NCBI RefSeq assembly: GCF_008329535.1
Contig: NZ_NPKR01000008.1
Location: 310,001 to 374,000, forward strand
Length of the DNA: 64,000 nt
DNA from: Mycolicibacterium sp. P1-18
Lineage (GTDB): Bacteria; Actinomycetota; Actinomycetes; Mycobacteriales; Mycobacteriaceae
Reading direction: 5' to 3'
Of this stretch, positions 1-11,286 are shown piece after piece (position 1 is the first letter of the stretch; the number at the start of each line of letters is the position of its first letter). Under the pieces are notes generated by a model that was not told the DNA's origin, searched no databases, and saw nothing but the letters and a program-made list of their open reading frames with translations. The position numbers were made by a program, and so were the translations under genes.

Positions 1-699
1 TTGGTCGCGGCGTGGAAACGCGACCACGATCGCGCCGGTGACGACGACGGTCCGTCGGTGCAGACGCCGCCCTTCCCCACTGCCACCGACGCGTTCATGA
101 GCCTGGTCGAGGCCGGCTGGGACGCCGATGTCGCACGACGCCCGCATGGTCAGCACACCACGGTGGTGGTGCACCTCGACGTCGAGAACCGCAAGGCGGC
201 GCTGCATTTGGGGCCGTTCCTGTCCGAGGGTGACCGCCGGTACCTGATGTGCGAGTCGGACTGTGAGATGTGGTTCGAACGCCACGGCCAGGTGATCGGG
301 TCGGGGCGGGCGACGCGGCAGATCAGCCGCCGCCTGCGCCGCGCGCTGGAGCACCGCGACCGGTGCTGCGTGGTGCCCGGCTGCGGGGCGACCCGGGGTC
401 TGCATGCTCATCACATCGTCCATTGGGAGGACGGCGGGGCCACCGAGTTGGACAACCTGGTGCTGCTGTGCCCGTTCCACCACCGCCTGCATCACAGCGG
501 CGGCATCACCATCACCGGCCCCGCCGGCCACCTCGTCGTCACCGACGCCGACGGCGAACCGCTCAACCCCGGATCGTTGGCGCGCACCCCGACTCAACCG
601 CCACCGGCGGTGAAACCGTGCCGCGGCCCGCTGGGTGAACGCGCCGAGTGGTGGTGGTACACACCGTTCGAACCCCAACCACCCCCGCCCGACAACTGA
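1..699 (+). CDS. 13E12/DUF222-type HNH endonuclease domain protein, 5' end cut by window
   Basis: This is the C-terminal 232 residues of a DUF222/13E12-repeat protein; the reading frame is open to the window edge, so the N-terminal DUF222 part lies outside. The HNH nuclease fold is clear: a Cys pair at residues 123 and 128, the His-His pair at 137-138, Asn152, then Cys157 and His161. The last 40 residues are Pro-rich. Members of this family occur in many copies in mycobacterial genomes and are thought to be of mobile origin; their cellular role is not established. A second member starts in the same orientation at 62972, about 62 kb away. The family call is secure; nuclease activity is inferred from the intact HNH residues. 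Confidence 0.9.
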   Translation: MVAAWKRDHDRAGDDDGPSVQTPPFPTATDAFMSLVEAGWDADVARRPHGQHTTVVVHLDVENRKAALHLGPFLSEGDRRYLMCESDCEMWFERHGQVIGSGRATRQISRRLRRALEHRDRCCVVPGCGATRGLHAHHIVHWEDGGATELDNLVLLCPFHHRLHHSGGITITGPAGHLVVTDADGEPLNPGSLARTPTQPPPAVKPCRGPLGERAEWWWYTPFEPQPPPPDN

Positions 700-722
700 G
701 CCTCCCGACGCCGCGTCAGCGG

Positions 723-728
723 TACGGT
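723..728 (+). promoter_or_regulatory. -10 element of a leaderless promoter
   Basis: TACGGT lies 6 nt before the GTG at 735, with no Shine-Dalgarno sequence. This spacing places transcription start at or next to the start codon, as in mycobacterial leaderless mRNAs. It fixes the start of the downstream small gene. Confidence 0.55.
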
Positions 729-734
729 GACACC

Positions 735-1037
735 GTGGGAGACCCCGAGGAGATCGTCGACGCCGAGATCGTGCCCGATCCGCCTGCCCCGGCACCGCAG
801 GAGCTTGCCGCGTCGCCGGAGGAAACCGGCTACACCCGGGGCGGAGTGCCGACCTTCGAATCGGTCCGGGAGAAGATCGAAACCAGATACGGCACCGCCA
901 TCGGTTCGTCGGAGCTCGCCTCCGAGACCGCCGAGGGCCGTGAGGTCGAAGAACAGTACGAGGCCCGGCAGCGTGCCGCCCACAAGCGCCTCGAACAAAT
1001 CAGGGCGTCGATGCGGGACGAGCCGGATCGGACCTGA
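735..1037 (+). CDS. small acidic conserved hypothetical protein
   Basis: A 100-residue protein with an acidic N-terminus rich in Asp, Glu and Pro, then a charged helical segment (around residues 40-98) with many Glu, Arg and Gln that could form a coiled coil. No catalytic motif, signal peptide or membrane segment is visible. The start is chosen as GTG at 735 because a TACGGT -10 element sits 6 nt upstream; an in-frame ATG at 648 would overlap the end of the HNH gene and is less likely. It ends 4 nt before the winged-helix gene, so the two are probably co-transcribed. I do not recognise the family. Confidence 0.65.
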   Translation: MGDPEEIVDAEIVPDPPAPAPQELAASPEETGYTRGGVPTFESVREKIETRYGTAIGSSELASETAEGREVEEQYEARQRAAHKRLEQIRASMRDEPDRT

Positions 1038-1041
1038 CTCG

Positions 1042-2206
1042 GTGCGCTCGTTCACCGTCGAGGAGCGGCGGGCGCGGCTGGCGCGGCGGCACTTCCTGGC
1101 TGAGCCCACCGACCGACCGGTCGCCGACGTCGCCAGTTCGTTCGTCGGTCTGCACGCCACGGACCCGGCGACGCCGTACCTTTCGCTGTGGGCTCGCCGC
1201 ACCGATTTCCGCGTCGCCGATCTCGACGATGCGCTGTACGTCGACCGCACGGTGGTCAAGCATCTCGCCATGAGGCGCACGCTGTGGGTCTTCGACACTG
1301 CGGACCTGCCGACCGTGCAGGCCGCGTCGAGCAGTCGCGTCGCGGCCACCGAGCGCAAGAAGTTGACCGCCGACGTCGTGAAGGCGGGCATCGCCGTCGA
1401 CGGCGAGGAGTGGCTCGCAGACGCGGCGGCGGCGGTCATCGCTCACCTCGACCAGCACGGCCACGCCACCGCCAGAGAGCTTCGCGCTGCACTTCCGCAG
1501 CTGGCCGGCGACTACGACCCCGCCCCCGGCAAGAGCTGGGGTGGGCCTGGACCGATCTCGCCGCGGGTGCTGACGGTGCTGGCCGTGGAGGGGCATCTGG
1601 TGCGCGGTCCGAACGAGGGCGGCTGGACGACGTCGCGGCCGAGGTGGACGGCCACCTCACGATGGCTTGGCGTGCGCGGGCCGGTCGAGTACGACGCCGC
1701 GCGAGCAGCACTCATCAGCGGATACCTGCGCGCGTTCGGGCCCGCCACCGTCGACGACGTCAAGTGGTTCTTCGGTCACACGCTCGGGTGGACCCGCGAC
1801 GGTCTGCGTGACGTCGGTGCGGTCGAGGTCGACGTCGCCGGTGTTCCCGGCTGGGTGCTCCCCGACGATCTGGAGCCGGAACCGCCCTGCGAACGGTGGT
1901 GTGCGCTGCTGCCCGGTCTCGACGTGACGACGATGGGCTGGCAGCAGCGCGACTGGTACCTGGGACCCCACAAGGCGCAGGTGTTCGACCGCAACGGCAA
2001 CGGCGGCCCCACCGCGTGGTGCGACGGCCGCATCGTCGGCGCCTGGACGCAGGACGCCGACGGCCGAGTCGCCGTTCACCTCGTCGAGGACGTCGACGCC
2101 GCCGCCGCGCAGGCGTTGGCGCGCACGGCCGCAGAGCTCACCGACTGGCTCGACGGAGTGCGAATCGCCGCCCGGTTCCCCTCGCCGTTGACGAAGTCGA
2201 CGACCG

Positions 2207-2217
<11 letters not shown>
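1042..2217 (+). CDS. winged-helix DNA-binding domain protein (HTH_42/AlkZ-like family)
   Basis: A 391-residue protein of the winged-helix DNA-binding family (HTH_42) that includes the AlkZ-type DNA glycosylases. Recognisable features are the N-terminal region on shared sites for crosstalk with DNA (residues around 25-90), the central winged-helix segment with an LxQLAGD-type turn, and the conserved C-terminal stretch ending in a beta-hairpin with the sequence GRIVGAW. I could not place the QxQ/QxD catalytic motif of true AlkZ glycosylases with confidence, so glycosylase activity is only a possibility. The start is GTG at 1042, 4 nt after the preceding gene. The 3' end overlaps the convergent uvrA stop by 11 bp. 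The closeness to uvrA is suggestive of DNA repair but is not proof. Confidence 0.75.
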
Positions 2218-5110
<2,893 letters not shown>

Positions 5111-5167
5111 CTGATTTCTCTCCTGGTCCGATGGTGCTCTCCAACCTGCTCGAAGTGCACCGCGCTC

Positions 5168-5190
5168 ATGTTATGTCCACCCACCGACAA
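5168..5190 (-). promoter_or_regulatory. PafBC/RecA-NDp-type DNA-damage promoter of uvrA
   Basis: On the minus strand the sequence reads TTGTCGGTG, 8 nt, TAACAT (5190 down to 5168). This fits the published mycobacterial LexA/RecA-independent damage promoter TTGTCRGTG-N8-TANNNT exactly. Transcription would start near 5161 and give a leader of about 50 nt ending in the AGGAGAG ribosome-binding site of uvrA. No LexA SOS box was seen in this interval. Confidence 0.85.
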
Positions 5191-5196
5191 GCCCCG

Positions 5197-5202
5197 TACG
5201 GT
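5197..5202 (+). promoter_or_regulatory. -10 element of a leaderless promoter
   Basis: TACGGT sits 7 nt before the ATG at 5210 and there is no Shine-Dalgarno sequence, indicating a leaderless transcript for the MBL hydrolase. It lies back to back with the uvrA damage promoter. Confidence 0.55.
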
Positions 5203-5209
5203 GGCAGTC

Positions 5210-5899
5210 ATGACTGGTCCGAGAACTTCCGTCGCCGACGACTACACCGGCCACGTCGAGCCTGGCTCGGCGGCACGACGCACGCTCCCCGGAGCGACGA
5301 TCGTCAAGGCGTCCGTCGGCCCCATGGACAACAACGCGTACTTGGTCACGTGTTCCCAGTCCGGCGAGACGCTACTCGTCGACGCGGCAAACGACGCGCC
5401 GGTCCTGCTCGAGCTGATCGAGCGGTACGCCCCGAAGCTGACCCTCGTCGTGACCACCCATCAGCACGGCGACCACTGGCAGGCGCTTGCCGAGGTGATC
5501 GACGCCACCGGCGTACCGACCGCCGCGCACCAACTCGACGCCGAACCGTTGCCCGTCACCCCGGATCGCATCCTCGCCGACGGCGACACCGTCGAGGTGG
5601 GCGAACTCGTCTTCGACGTCATCCACCTCCAGGGTCACACGGAGGGCTCGGTGGCCCTGGCGCTGCACGGCCCGGCCGCGGGCGACGCCGTGCACCTGTT
5701 CACCGGCGACTGCCTGTTCCCCGGCGGACCCGGACGCACCACCCGCCCGCAGGACTTCGAATCGCTTATCAGCGGCCTCGATACGAAGGTGTTCGACCGG
5801 TACGGCGACGACACCGTCGTGTACCCGGGCCACGGCGACGACACGACCCTGGGCGCCGAGCGGCCGCACCTCGGCGAATGGAAGGAGCGGGGCTGGTGA
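5210..5899 (+). CDS. metallo-beta-lactamase fold hydrolase (glyoxalase II-like)
   Basis: A 229-residue cytoplasmic metallo-beta-lactamase fold protein. The metal-binding motif THQHGDHW (near residue 82) has the HxHxDH pattern, followed by the GHTEGS histidine, the FTGDCLFPGGPGR segment and a final GHG histidine, which is the layout of glyoxalase II-like hydrolases. The substrate cannot be read from sequence; members act on thioesters and related compounds. It corresponds by position next to uvrA to the M. tuberculosis Rv1637c family. The start ATG 5210 is set by a leaderless promoter. The stop overlaps the start of the DUF427 gene (GTGA), so the two are translationally coupled. Confidence 0.88.
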   Translation: MTGPRTSVADDYTGHVEPGSAARRTLPGATIVKASVGPMDNNAYLVTCSQSGETLLVDAANDAPVLLELIERYAPKLTLVVTTHQHGDHWQALAEVIDATGVPTAAHQLDAEPLPVTPDRILADGDTVEVGELVFDVIHLQGHTEGSVALALHGPAAGDAVHLFTGDCLFPGGPGRTTRPQDFESLISGLDTKVFDRYGDDTVVYPGHGDDTTLGAERPHLGEWKERGW

Positions 5900-6396
5900 G
5901 CGGCTGGCCGAAACCCGACAAGACCGGTCCCGGCCAGGAGTCGGTGTGGGACTACCCGCGCCCGCCTCGGCTGGAGACGTTCGCCGGCTCGATCACCGTC
6001 GAACTCGGCGGAGAGACCATCGCCACCACCGACCGCGGCTGGCGGGTGCTCGAAACCAGCCACCCGCCCACGTACTACATCCCGGCGACGGCGTTTCGGG
6101 ACGGCGCGCTGCGCCCGGCATCGGGGTCGTCGTGGTGCGAATGGAAGGGCGTGGCGTCGTACTTCGACCTCGTCAACGGCGCCCACGTCGCCGAGCGCGC
6201 CGGCTGGACGTATCCGGAACCCACCCCGGGGTTCGAACCGATCGCCGGTGCCGTCGCCGTGATGGCCGCACAGGTCGACCGCTGCACCGTCAACGGTGAG
6301 CAGGTCGAGTCACAACCCGGAGGCTTCTACGGCGGGTGGATCACCAGCTGGGTGAAGGGCCCGTTCAAGGGCATCCCCGGCTCCAGGGGCTGGTAG
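5896..6396 (+). CDS. DUF427 domain protein
   Basis: A 166-residue DUF427 protein. The domain is visible as the paired segments IxVELGGETIATTDRGWRVLETSHPPTYYIP and the later WCEWKGVASYFDL, which are typical for the family's beta-tent fold. There is no signal peptide or membrane segment. No enzymatic function is established for DUF427. It starts at GTG 5896, overlapping the MBL hydrolase stop by 3 nt, so it forms an operon with it. Its TAG stop lies in the loop region of a strong terminator hairpin. Confidence 0.85.
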   Translation: MSGWPKPDKTGPGQESVWDYPRPPRLETFAGSITVELGGETIATTDRGWRVLETSHPPTYYIPATAFRDGALRPASGSSWCEWKGVASYFDLVNGAHVAERAGWTYPEPTPGFEPIAGAVAVMAAQVDRCTVNGEQVESQPGGFYGGWITSWVKGPFKGIPGSRGW

Positions 6397-6407
6397 CCCC
6401 CGGAGCC
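6379..6407. terminator. bidirectional terminator hairpin
   Basis: GGCTCC (6379-6384) pairs with GGAGCC (6402-6407) and GGGGCT (6386-6391) pairs with AGCCCC (6395-6400), with one mismatch between the two blocks and a 3-nt loop. It lies between two convergent genes and begins inside the DUF427 coding region, whose stop codon is part of the hairpin. There is no U-tract, which is common in mycobacteria. Confidence 0.7.
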
Positions 6408-6413
6408 CGATCG

Positions 6414-6857
6414 TCAGGAGGTGTGGACGATCAGGACGTCGGACTTGGACCGGCGCGCCACGTTGGCCGGCACCGAACCGAGCAGTCGACCCGCGATGGT
6501 GCTCAGACCGACGTTGCCGACCACCAGGAGGTCGGCCTTGATCTCCTCGGCCAGGTCGACCAGGGCGTCGACGGGAGCGCCGACGACGGCCTTCTCCTCG
6601 ACCTCCTTGGCTCCGGCGGTGTGGGCGCGGTCCCGTGCTTCGCGCAGGATTGCGTAGATGGGGGCGTTGCCGGCCATCTTGTAACCCTCGTCCTTCAGGA
6701 CGTCGGCGGCCCGGGAGTCTTCGCTCTGCGGGAAGTACGCCGTGGCCACGATGAGCTTCGCGCCCGCTCCCGCGGCGATCTGCGCAGCCCGGTCTACCGC
6801 GCGCAGCGATGAATCCGAACCGTCAGTTCCGACCAGAACGGTCTGATAGGCGCCCAT
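6414..6857 (-). CDS. universal stress protein, cAMP-binding type (Rv1636/TB15.3-like)
   Basis: A 147-residue single-domain universal stress protein. The nucleotide-binding signature G-x2-G-x9-GS is present as GNVGLSTIAGRLLGS near residue 115, with the N-terminal VGTDGSDSS loop. Sequence and position match M. tuberculosis Rv1636, whose family has been shown to bind cAMP with high affinity; that property is inferred here from similarity. The start ATG 6857 is preceded by GGGAGG at 7 nt. It is cytoplasmic, single-gene and convergent with the DUF427 gene across a terminator hairpin. Confidence 0.92.
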   Translation of the reverse strand: MGAYQTVLVGTDGSDSSLRAVDRAAQIAAGAGAKLIVATAYFPQSEDSRAADVLKDEGYKMAGNAPIYAILREARDRAHTAGAKEVEEKAVVGAPVDALVDLAEEIKADLLVVGNVGLSTIAGRLLGSVPANVARRSKSDVLIVHTS

Positions 6858-7123
6858 TCAAAGCCCTCCCACGTTGATTGCCAAGCCATTCGAGACAGTA
6901 ACCCGAAGTTCTACGAACAGGGGGCGATTCACTCGGATGGCGCGAGTAGTCCAGCGATGATCGTAACCTCGGCGTTGCCACCGGACGTCACGTTGGTGTG
7001 CAACCGTACGCAATCCGTCGTCGGCGGCGTCGGTCGCATCCGATGACCGGACGTGACCTGCGTCATCGTCGCCGGGGTGCGCTTTGGAAGACGTTGACGC
7101 GCATGCAATTTCGCTCGGCTCGG
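6858..7123. other. intergenic region, upstream of the universal stress protein gene
   Basis: About 266 bp without a supported gene, between the start of the universal stress protein gene and the end of the first UbiD gene. It should hold the promoter of the stress protein gene. I see no convincing hairpin or operator. Confidence 0.5.
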
Positions 7124-8755
7124 TCACGCTCGGTGGCGCGGGTCGAAATTGGAGGGCGTCGCGTCGTCGGCGGCGACCGCGAAATCGGTGTCGGAGAAGG
7201 TGTAGCGGTACCACGGCTCGTCGTCGCAGCGACCGAGCTGGTGGCGAAGGTTGCTGAAGGCCCCGTACACGACACGGTACGGCTGCCCGTTGAAGTGCTG
7301 AAGGATCTCCTTCCACGTGCGGGGCGCCTCGCGGATGAGGGCGGCCATCGCGGCGGTCAGGTCCTCCTCGGACATGGGGACGACGTCGGCCGGCGGATCA
7401 CCGAGTTCGAAGACGGTGCTGCGGTCGAAGTGCGATCGCACGAAGTTGGGTCCGATCGGAATGGTGCAGTCCAGGCCGATCTTCGACGCGGTGCCCGGTG
7501 CCGCGTCCTCGCCGATCATGGGGTCGACGGTCATCGTGTTGCAGTTCGGGATGGTGACCGTGTCGAGGTGCGGCATGTAGCGGAACGCCATCGCGAACTG
7601 CACGGCGTTGTCGTCCCAGATGTCGACGTCCTCGTCGAACACCATCGCGATCTTCGGCAGGCCCTGCTTGGAGCACGTCAACATCACCCCGAGTGCCTGT
7701 TTCGAGTCCCCCGCGCCGCGGGTGTTGATCTTCGCGTAGGCGATGTTGGACAGCCCGCCCAGCGGAGCGCGGACCTCCTTGACGTCGATGCCCGCCATCG
7801 CGAGACCGCCGTAGAGGTCCGACTCGATCATCGGCAGCTGCAGCATGTTGTCGGTGTACCAGGGGTGGGTGCCGCCGATGGTGGCGTGCTGAAAGATGCC
7901 GCCCTTGCGAAAGGTCATCGCCTTGACGACGGCGCGGAAGTTGGACTTGATGCCGCCGCCGTACATTCCGGTGAACTCGCCGTACGGACCTTCGTCGTGC
8001 GTCAGCCCCTCGGTGGCCATCAGCTCGCACTCGATCACGATCTCGGCGTTGGCGGGCACCAGCAGGTCGACCGTCTCGCACTTCACCAGCTTGGCGGGAT
8101 GGCCGTAGAAGTTGCCGAGCACCTCGAAGTCGTCGGTACCGGGCGGCACGCCGGTCAGCGCGGCCACCTTGTCAACCAACGGGCCGCCGAGCACGATCGC
8201 GAGCTCCAGGTTGTGCCCCTTGGCCTGTGCGGCCTGAGCGTTCAGACGCGCTCGGTGCGACGTGCACGTCATGTCGAACATCTTCTCGGTCTTGGACCGG
8301 AACATGCTGCGATAGATGCCCCAGTCGTAGACGCCGGTGTCCGGGTGCTTGCTGACGACGAGATTGTCGTTGGTGTAGGCATGGCCGTCGCGGTCGTGGT
8401 GCAGGAACAGCGGCAGCCGGGTCAGGTCGACGTCGTCGCCGGTGAGGATGACCTCCTTGCACGGCGCGGTGTCGACGACCTCGGGGGTGATGCGGCCCTT
8501 GCCGAGTTCGACCATGCGACGGCCGGTTTCGCTCTTGTCGCAGCCCAGCGCCCAGGCCGTCTGGTCCTGATTGGAGTAGGCGTTGGCCAGGAACTGGAAT
8601 TCGCAGTCGGTGACCTTCTCCACCAGCACGGCGGTCAGCGGGTGCGCTTCCATGACCGCGGGCAGTTCGTCGACGCGCTTTTCCTCGGTGACGCGAACCA
8701 GCAGGCCCGCCTTCTCCATGTCGTCGACGAATTCGCTCAGGCTCTGCTGGGGCAT
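7124..8755 (-). CDS. UbiD family prFMN-dependent decarboxylase (paralogue 1)
   Basis: A 543-residue member of the UbiD family, which (de)carboxylates aromatic or unsaturated acids with prenylated FMN made by UbiX. The IYR segment near residue 147 supplies the cofactor-proximal Arg, and EGPYGEF gives the two catalytic Glu residues (255 and 260), so the E-R-E triad looks intact. The start is ATG 8755 (MPQQSLSEF); the open frame continues upstream but runs into the AHSA1 gene. It is the last gene of a three-gene operon with spacings of 10 and 7 bp, and shares only family-level similarity with the other UbiD upstream. The substrate is not predictable from sequence; aromatic acid or phenol chemistry is likely. 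Confidence 0.9.
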   Translation of the reverse strand: MPQQSLSEFVDDMEKAGLLVRVTEEKRVDELPAVMEAHPLTAVLVEKVTDCEFQFLANAYSNQDQTAWALGCDKSETGRRMVELGKGRITPEVVDTAPCKEVILTGDDVDLTRLPLFLHHDRDGHAYTNDNLVVSKHPDTGVYDWGIYRSMFRSKTEKMFDMTCTSHRARLNAQAAQAKGHNLELAIVLGGPLVDKVAALTGVPPGTDDFEVLGNFYGHPAKLVKCETVDLLVPANAEIVIECELMATEGLTHDEGPYGEFTGMYGGGIKSNFRAVVKAMTFRKGGIFQHATIGGTHPWYTDNMLQLPMIESDLYGGLAMAGIDVKEVRAPLGGLSNIAYAKINTRGAGDSKQALGVMLTCSKQGLPKIAMVFDEDVDIWDDNAVQFAMAFRYMPHLDTVTIPNCNTMTVDPMIGEDAAPGTASKIGLDCTIPIGPNFVRSHFDRSTVFELGDPPADVVPMSEEDLTAAMAALIREAPRTWKEILQHFNGQPYRVVYGAFSNLRHQLGRCDDEPWYRYTFSDTDFAVAADDATPSNFDPRHRA

Positions 8756-8765
8756 GGTGCGCCTC

Positions 8766-9185
8766 TCACTCGAATGCCGTTGCGGGTTGGCCGGTCTCGA
8801 CGTAGTCGCGCAGGTGGTGCAACAACACGCCCCAGGTGGTGTTGCACTTGCGGAAGTTGCCGTGCGTGCCCGGCCACCCGGCGTGCCGGAGTTCCACCAG
8901 GGTGCGGCCGTCGACCGGCTCGAGGGTGAACGTCGCGGTGGTGCCGACGGAGTCGCCGGGGCCGCGCGTGCACCGCCAGGCCACGCGGGTCGGGGCCTCC
9001 GACTCCGTGACATCCCAACGAAATTCGGGATGGTCCGCGTAGGGGAAGACCCACTCCCCGCCCACCTCGCCGCTGCCCGACGCCGCCGGGGCGTGCCAGC
9101 CCCTCACTCCTTCGAGTGTCGTCAGGGCCGCGAAGACCCGTTCGGGTGGGGCCTCGATCTTCAACTCGTGGTCGATCTCGCTCAT
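8766..9185 (-). CDS. AHSA1/START-like SRPBCC domain protein
   Basis: A 139-residue single SRPBCC (Bet v1/START-like) domain of the AHSA1 group. Typical features are IEAPPERVFAALT at the N-terminus, GGEWVFPY, a central WxCTRGPGD segment, and the C-terminal helix preceded by LVELRHAGWPG. The fold binds hydrophobic ligands in a deep cavity. It sits between the two UbiD genes with gaps of 7 and 10 bp, so it is almost certainly co-transcribed; a role in binding or handing over the hydrophobic substrate or product is an inference. Confidence 0.88.
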   Translation of the reverse strand: MSEIDHELKIEAPPERVFAALTTLEGVRGWHAPAASGSGEVGGEWVFPYADHPEFRWDVTESEAPTRVAWRCTRGPGDSVGTTATFTLEPVDGRTLVELRHAGWPGTHGNFRKCNTTWGVLLHHLRDYVETGQPATAFE

Positions 9186-9192
9186 GCCACTC

Positions 9193-10635
9193 CTACCTGC
9201 CGTCGAGTTCGGGAAAGTCGTAGTCCTGCCAACCGGGAACGTCCGCCACCTCGACGAACTCCTTGCCGTGTTCGGCCAGTGCCGGCCCGCAGACGTCGCC
9301 GACCGTCTTGACCACGGTGCCGTACGGGTAGGTGGCGTCGATGCCGAGTGCCGACCCGGTGCGTTGATCCGGTGGCAGCGACTCGTCGGCGGTCGGGTCG
9401 AGCGCTCCGCCAGGAAGACCGTCGACGACGATGACGTCGCGGGCCGGTTGGCTGCGAAAGGCCATGGCCCACTCCACTTCCTCCGAGCTGTGCACGTCGA
9501 TGTCGGGATCGACGACGATCACCGTCTTGGGCCGCATGTTGCTGCCCATCGCCGCGAGGATCGCGCTGCGGGCTTCCCCCGAATAGCGGGGTCGCATCGC
9601 GATGACCACGCGGAAGAACACCCCGCCCGACGGTGGGATCGACACGCGCTCGATCGTCGGGAACTGCTGGCGCATCTGATGGGTGAACGACGCCTCGAAG
9701 GGCAGCAGTTTGAGGATGTGGTTCTCGGTGGTCGGGCGGCCCGTCAGGAGCGCTTGGAAGTAGGCCCCGTCGCGGTGGGTGACGGCGGTCGGACGGACGA
9801 CGGGCTTGGCCGACGCCGGGGTGTAGTAGCCGGTGTACTCCCCCAGCGGTCCCTCGGAGACCATCTCGGTGAAGTCGACCTCGAATTCGATGACCACCTC
9901 GGCGTGCGCGGGAACGGCGACGTCGTTGGTGACGCAGGTGACCAATTCCACTGCCTCGCCCCGCATTCCACCGACCACCTCCCAGTCGTCGGTGTCGTCG
10001 GTGGTCTGAATGGGGCACGAGTAGGCGATCATCGGGTCGACGCCGACGACGAGGGCACCCCGGAACGTCTGGTGACCCAGGCGTCGCGCCTTCGCCATGT
10101 TCTTGGCGAAGCGGTGACCGGGCGCGGCCATCATCGACATCGTCTTCGCGCCGAGGATCTCGCACCGGTAGTGGCCGATGTCGGGGATGCCGTTCTCGGG
10201 ATCGTGGCTGACGACGAAGCCCGAGGTGATGTACGGCCCGCCGTCGTCCGGGCTGTACTTCGGCACGGGAAGCATCGTCAGGTCGACGTCGTCACCGAGC
10301 ACGACGTTCTGATGGACCGGCGCCTCGGTCACGAACGTCGGCGGGATGCGGTTGCCCAGCCCCGTGATGATCTTGTCGTAGGCGGCGTCCTCGTCGCACT
10401 GAAAGGCGATCAGCGCCTTGGCCCGTGAGTTGTACACGCCGCCGACCAAGGGAAGGGCGGTCCCGTTGTCGGTGAAGACCACCGCCGGTCCGCCGGTCGA
10501 GGCACTCTTGCGCAGCGCCTTGGCCACCTCGAGGTCGAGCGCCACTGGGCGGTCGACGTCGATGAGCTCACCGCGGGCGCGCAACGCGTCGAGAAACTCG
10601 CGGAAATCCTGAAATGGCACGGTGTAATGCCCCAT
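9193..10635 (-). CDS. UbiD family prFMN-dependent decarboxylase (paralogue 2)
   Basis: A 480-residue UbiD family enzyme. The N-terminal FREFLDAL segment, the HYR motif with Arg157 and the SEGPLGEYTGYY motif with Glu261 and Glu266 give the expected prFMN site and catalytic triad. The start is taken as ATG 10635 (MGHYTVPF) because AGGAAAG lies just upstream; an in-frame ATG at 10668 would reduce the divergent spacing to ubiX to about 33 bp. It leads the operon that continues with the AHSA1 gene and the other UbiD. Two UbiD paralogues in one operon could be separate enzymes or a hetero-oligomer. Confidence 0.9.
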   Translation of the reverse strand: MGHYTVPFQDFREFLDALRARGELIDVDRPVALDLEVAKALRKSASTGGPAVVFTDNGTALPLVGGVYNSRAKALIAFQCDEDAAYDKIITGLGNRIPPTFVTEAPVHQNVVLGDDVDLTMLPVPKYSPDDGGPYITSGFVVSHDPENGIPDIGHYRCEILGAKTMSMMAAPGHRFAKNMAKARRLGHQTFRGALVVGVDPMIAYSCPIQTTDDTDDWEVVGGMRGEAVELVTCVTNDVAVPAHAEVVIEFEVDFTEMVSEGPLGEYTGYYTPASAKPVVRPTAVTHRDGAYFQALLTGRPTTENHILKLLPFEASFTHQMRQQFPTIERVSIPPSGGVFFRVVIAMRPRYSGEARSAILAAMGSNMRPKTVIVVDPDIDVHSSEEVEWAMAFRSQPARDVIVVDGLPGGALDPTADESLPPDQRTGSALGIDATYPYGTVVKTVGDVCGPALAEHGKEFVEVADVPGWQDYDFPELDGR

Positions 10636-10701
10636 ACTTTCCTGGATGAAGGTGGCCAGCAAACCCATGGTGATCGTGCCACACGCCTGCGGGCGACCGG
10701 C

Positions 10702-11286
10702 GTGAAACGCGTCATCGTCGCCATCACCGGAGCGTCGGGCGCCATCTACGGCATCCGCGCGCTGGAGTTGCTGCGCAAGGTCGACGACGTCGAAACCCAT
10801 GCGATCGTGACCTCGTCGGGTCAGCGCACGATTGCCCACGAAACCGACTACGGGCTCGACGAGGTCCGGTCACTCGCCGACCACCACCACAACCCGCGCG
10901 ACATCGGGGCCGCCGTGTCGTCGGGGTCGTTCGTCACCACCGGGATGCTCGTGGCGCCGTGCTCGGTGAAGACCCTCAGCGGAATCGCCAACTCCTACAA
11001 CGACGAACTGGTGGTGCGTGCCGCCGACGTGTGCCTGAAGGAGCGGCGCAGGGTGGTCCTGATGCTGCGCGAGACTCCCCTGCACGCCGGTCACATCGAC
11101 CTGATGGCGCGCGCGACGAACAACGGGGCGATCATCATGCCGCCCGTGCCCGCGTTCTACACGCTGCCGCGCTCGCTCGGGGACGTCGTCGACCAGACGG
11201 TGGCGCGAGCGCTCGAACTGCTCGACGTCGTGATGCCGGGGATTCAGCGGTGGGACGGCCGGACCGTCGTCCCCGACGAAGGCTAG
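10702..11286 (+). CDS. ubiX: UbiX-type flavin prenyltransferase
   Basis: A 194-residue flavin prenyltransferase that joins a dimethylallyl group to FMN to make the prFMN cofactor used by UbiD enzymes. Family motifs are all present: GASGAIYG at residues 9-16, APCSVKTLSGIA (around 93), RETPLH (around 127) and PPVPAFYT. The start is GTG 10702 (VKRVIVAITG), since upstream in-frame residues do not match the family. It is transcribed away from the two-UbiD operon, with about 66 bp between start codons, so both units probably share a control region. It overlaps the convergent thioesterase by 4 bp. Confidence 0.94.
   Translation: MKRVIVAITGASGAIYGIRALELLRKVDDVETHAIVTSSGQRTIAHETDYGLDEVRSLADHHHNPRDIGAAVSSGSFVTTGMLVAPCSVKTLSGIANSYNDELVVRAADVCLKERRRVVLMLRETPLHAGHIDLMARATNNGAIIMPPVPAFYTLPRSLGDVVDQTVARALELLDVVMPGIQRWDGRTVVPDEG

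Noticed and set aside
5111..5209. LexA SOS box upstream of uvrA
   Set aside because: No TCGAAC-N4-GTTCGA-like palindrome was found; the region has a PafBC-type promoter instead.
6998..8929. 643-codon open frame antisense to the UbiD gene
   Set aside because: Shadow frame; the minus-strand UbiD protein has clear catalytic motifs and the plus-strand product none.
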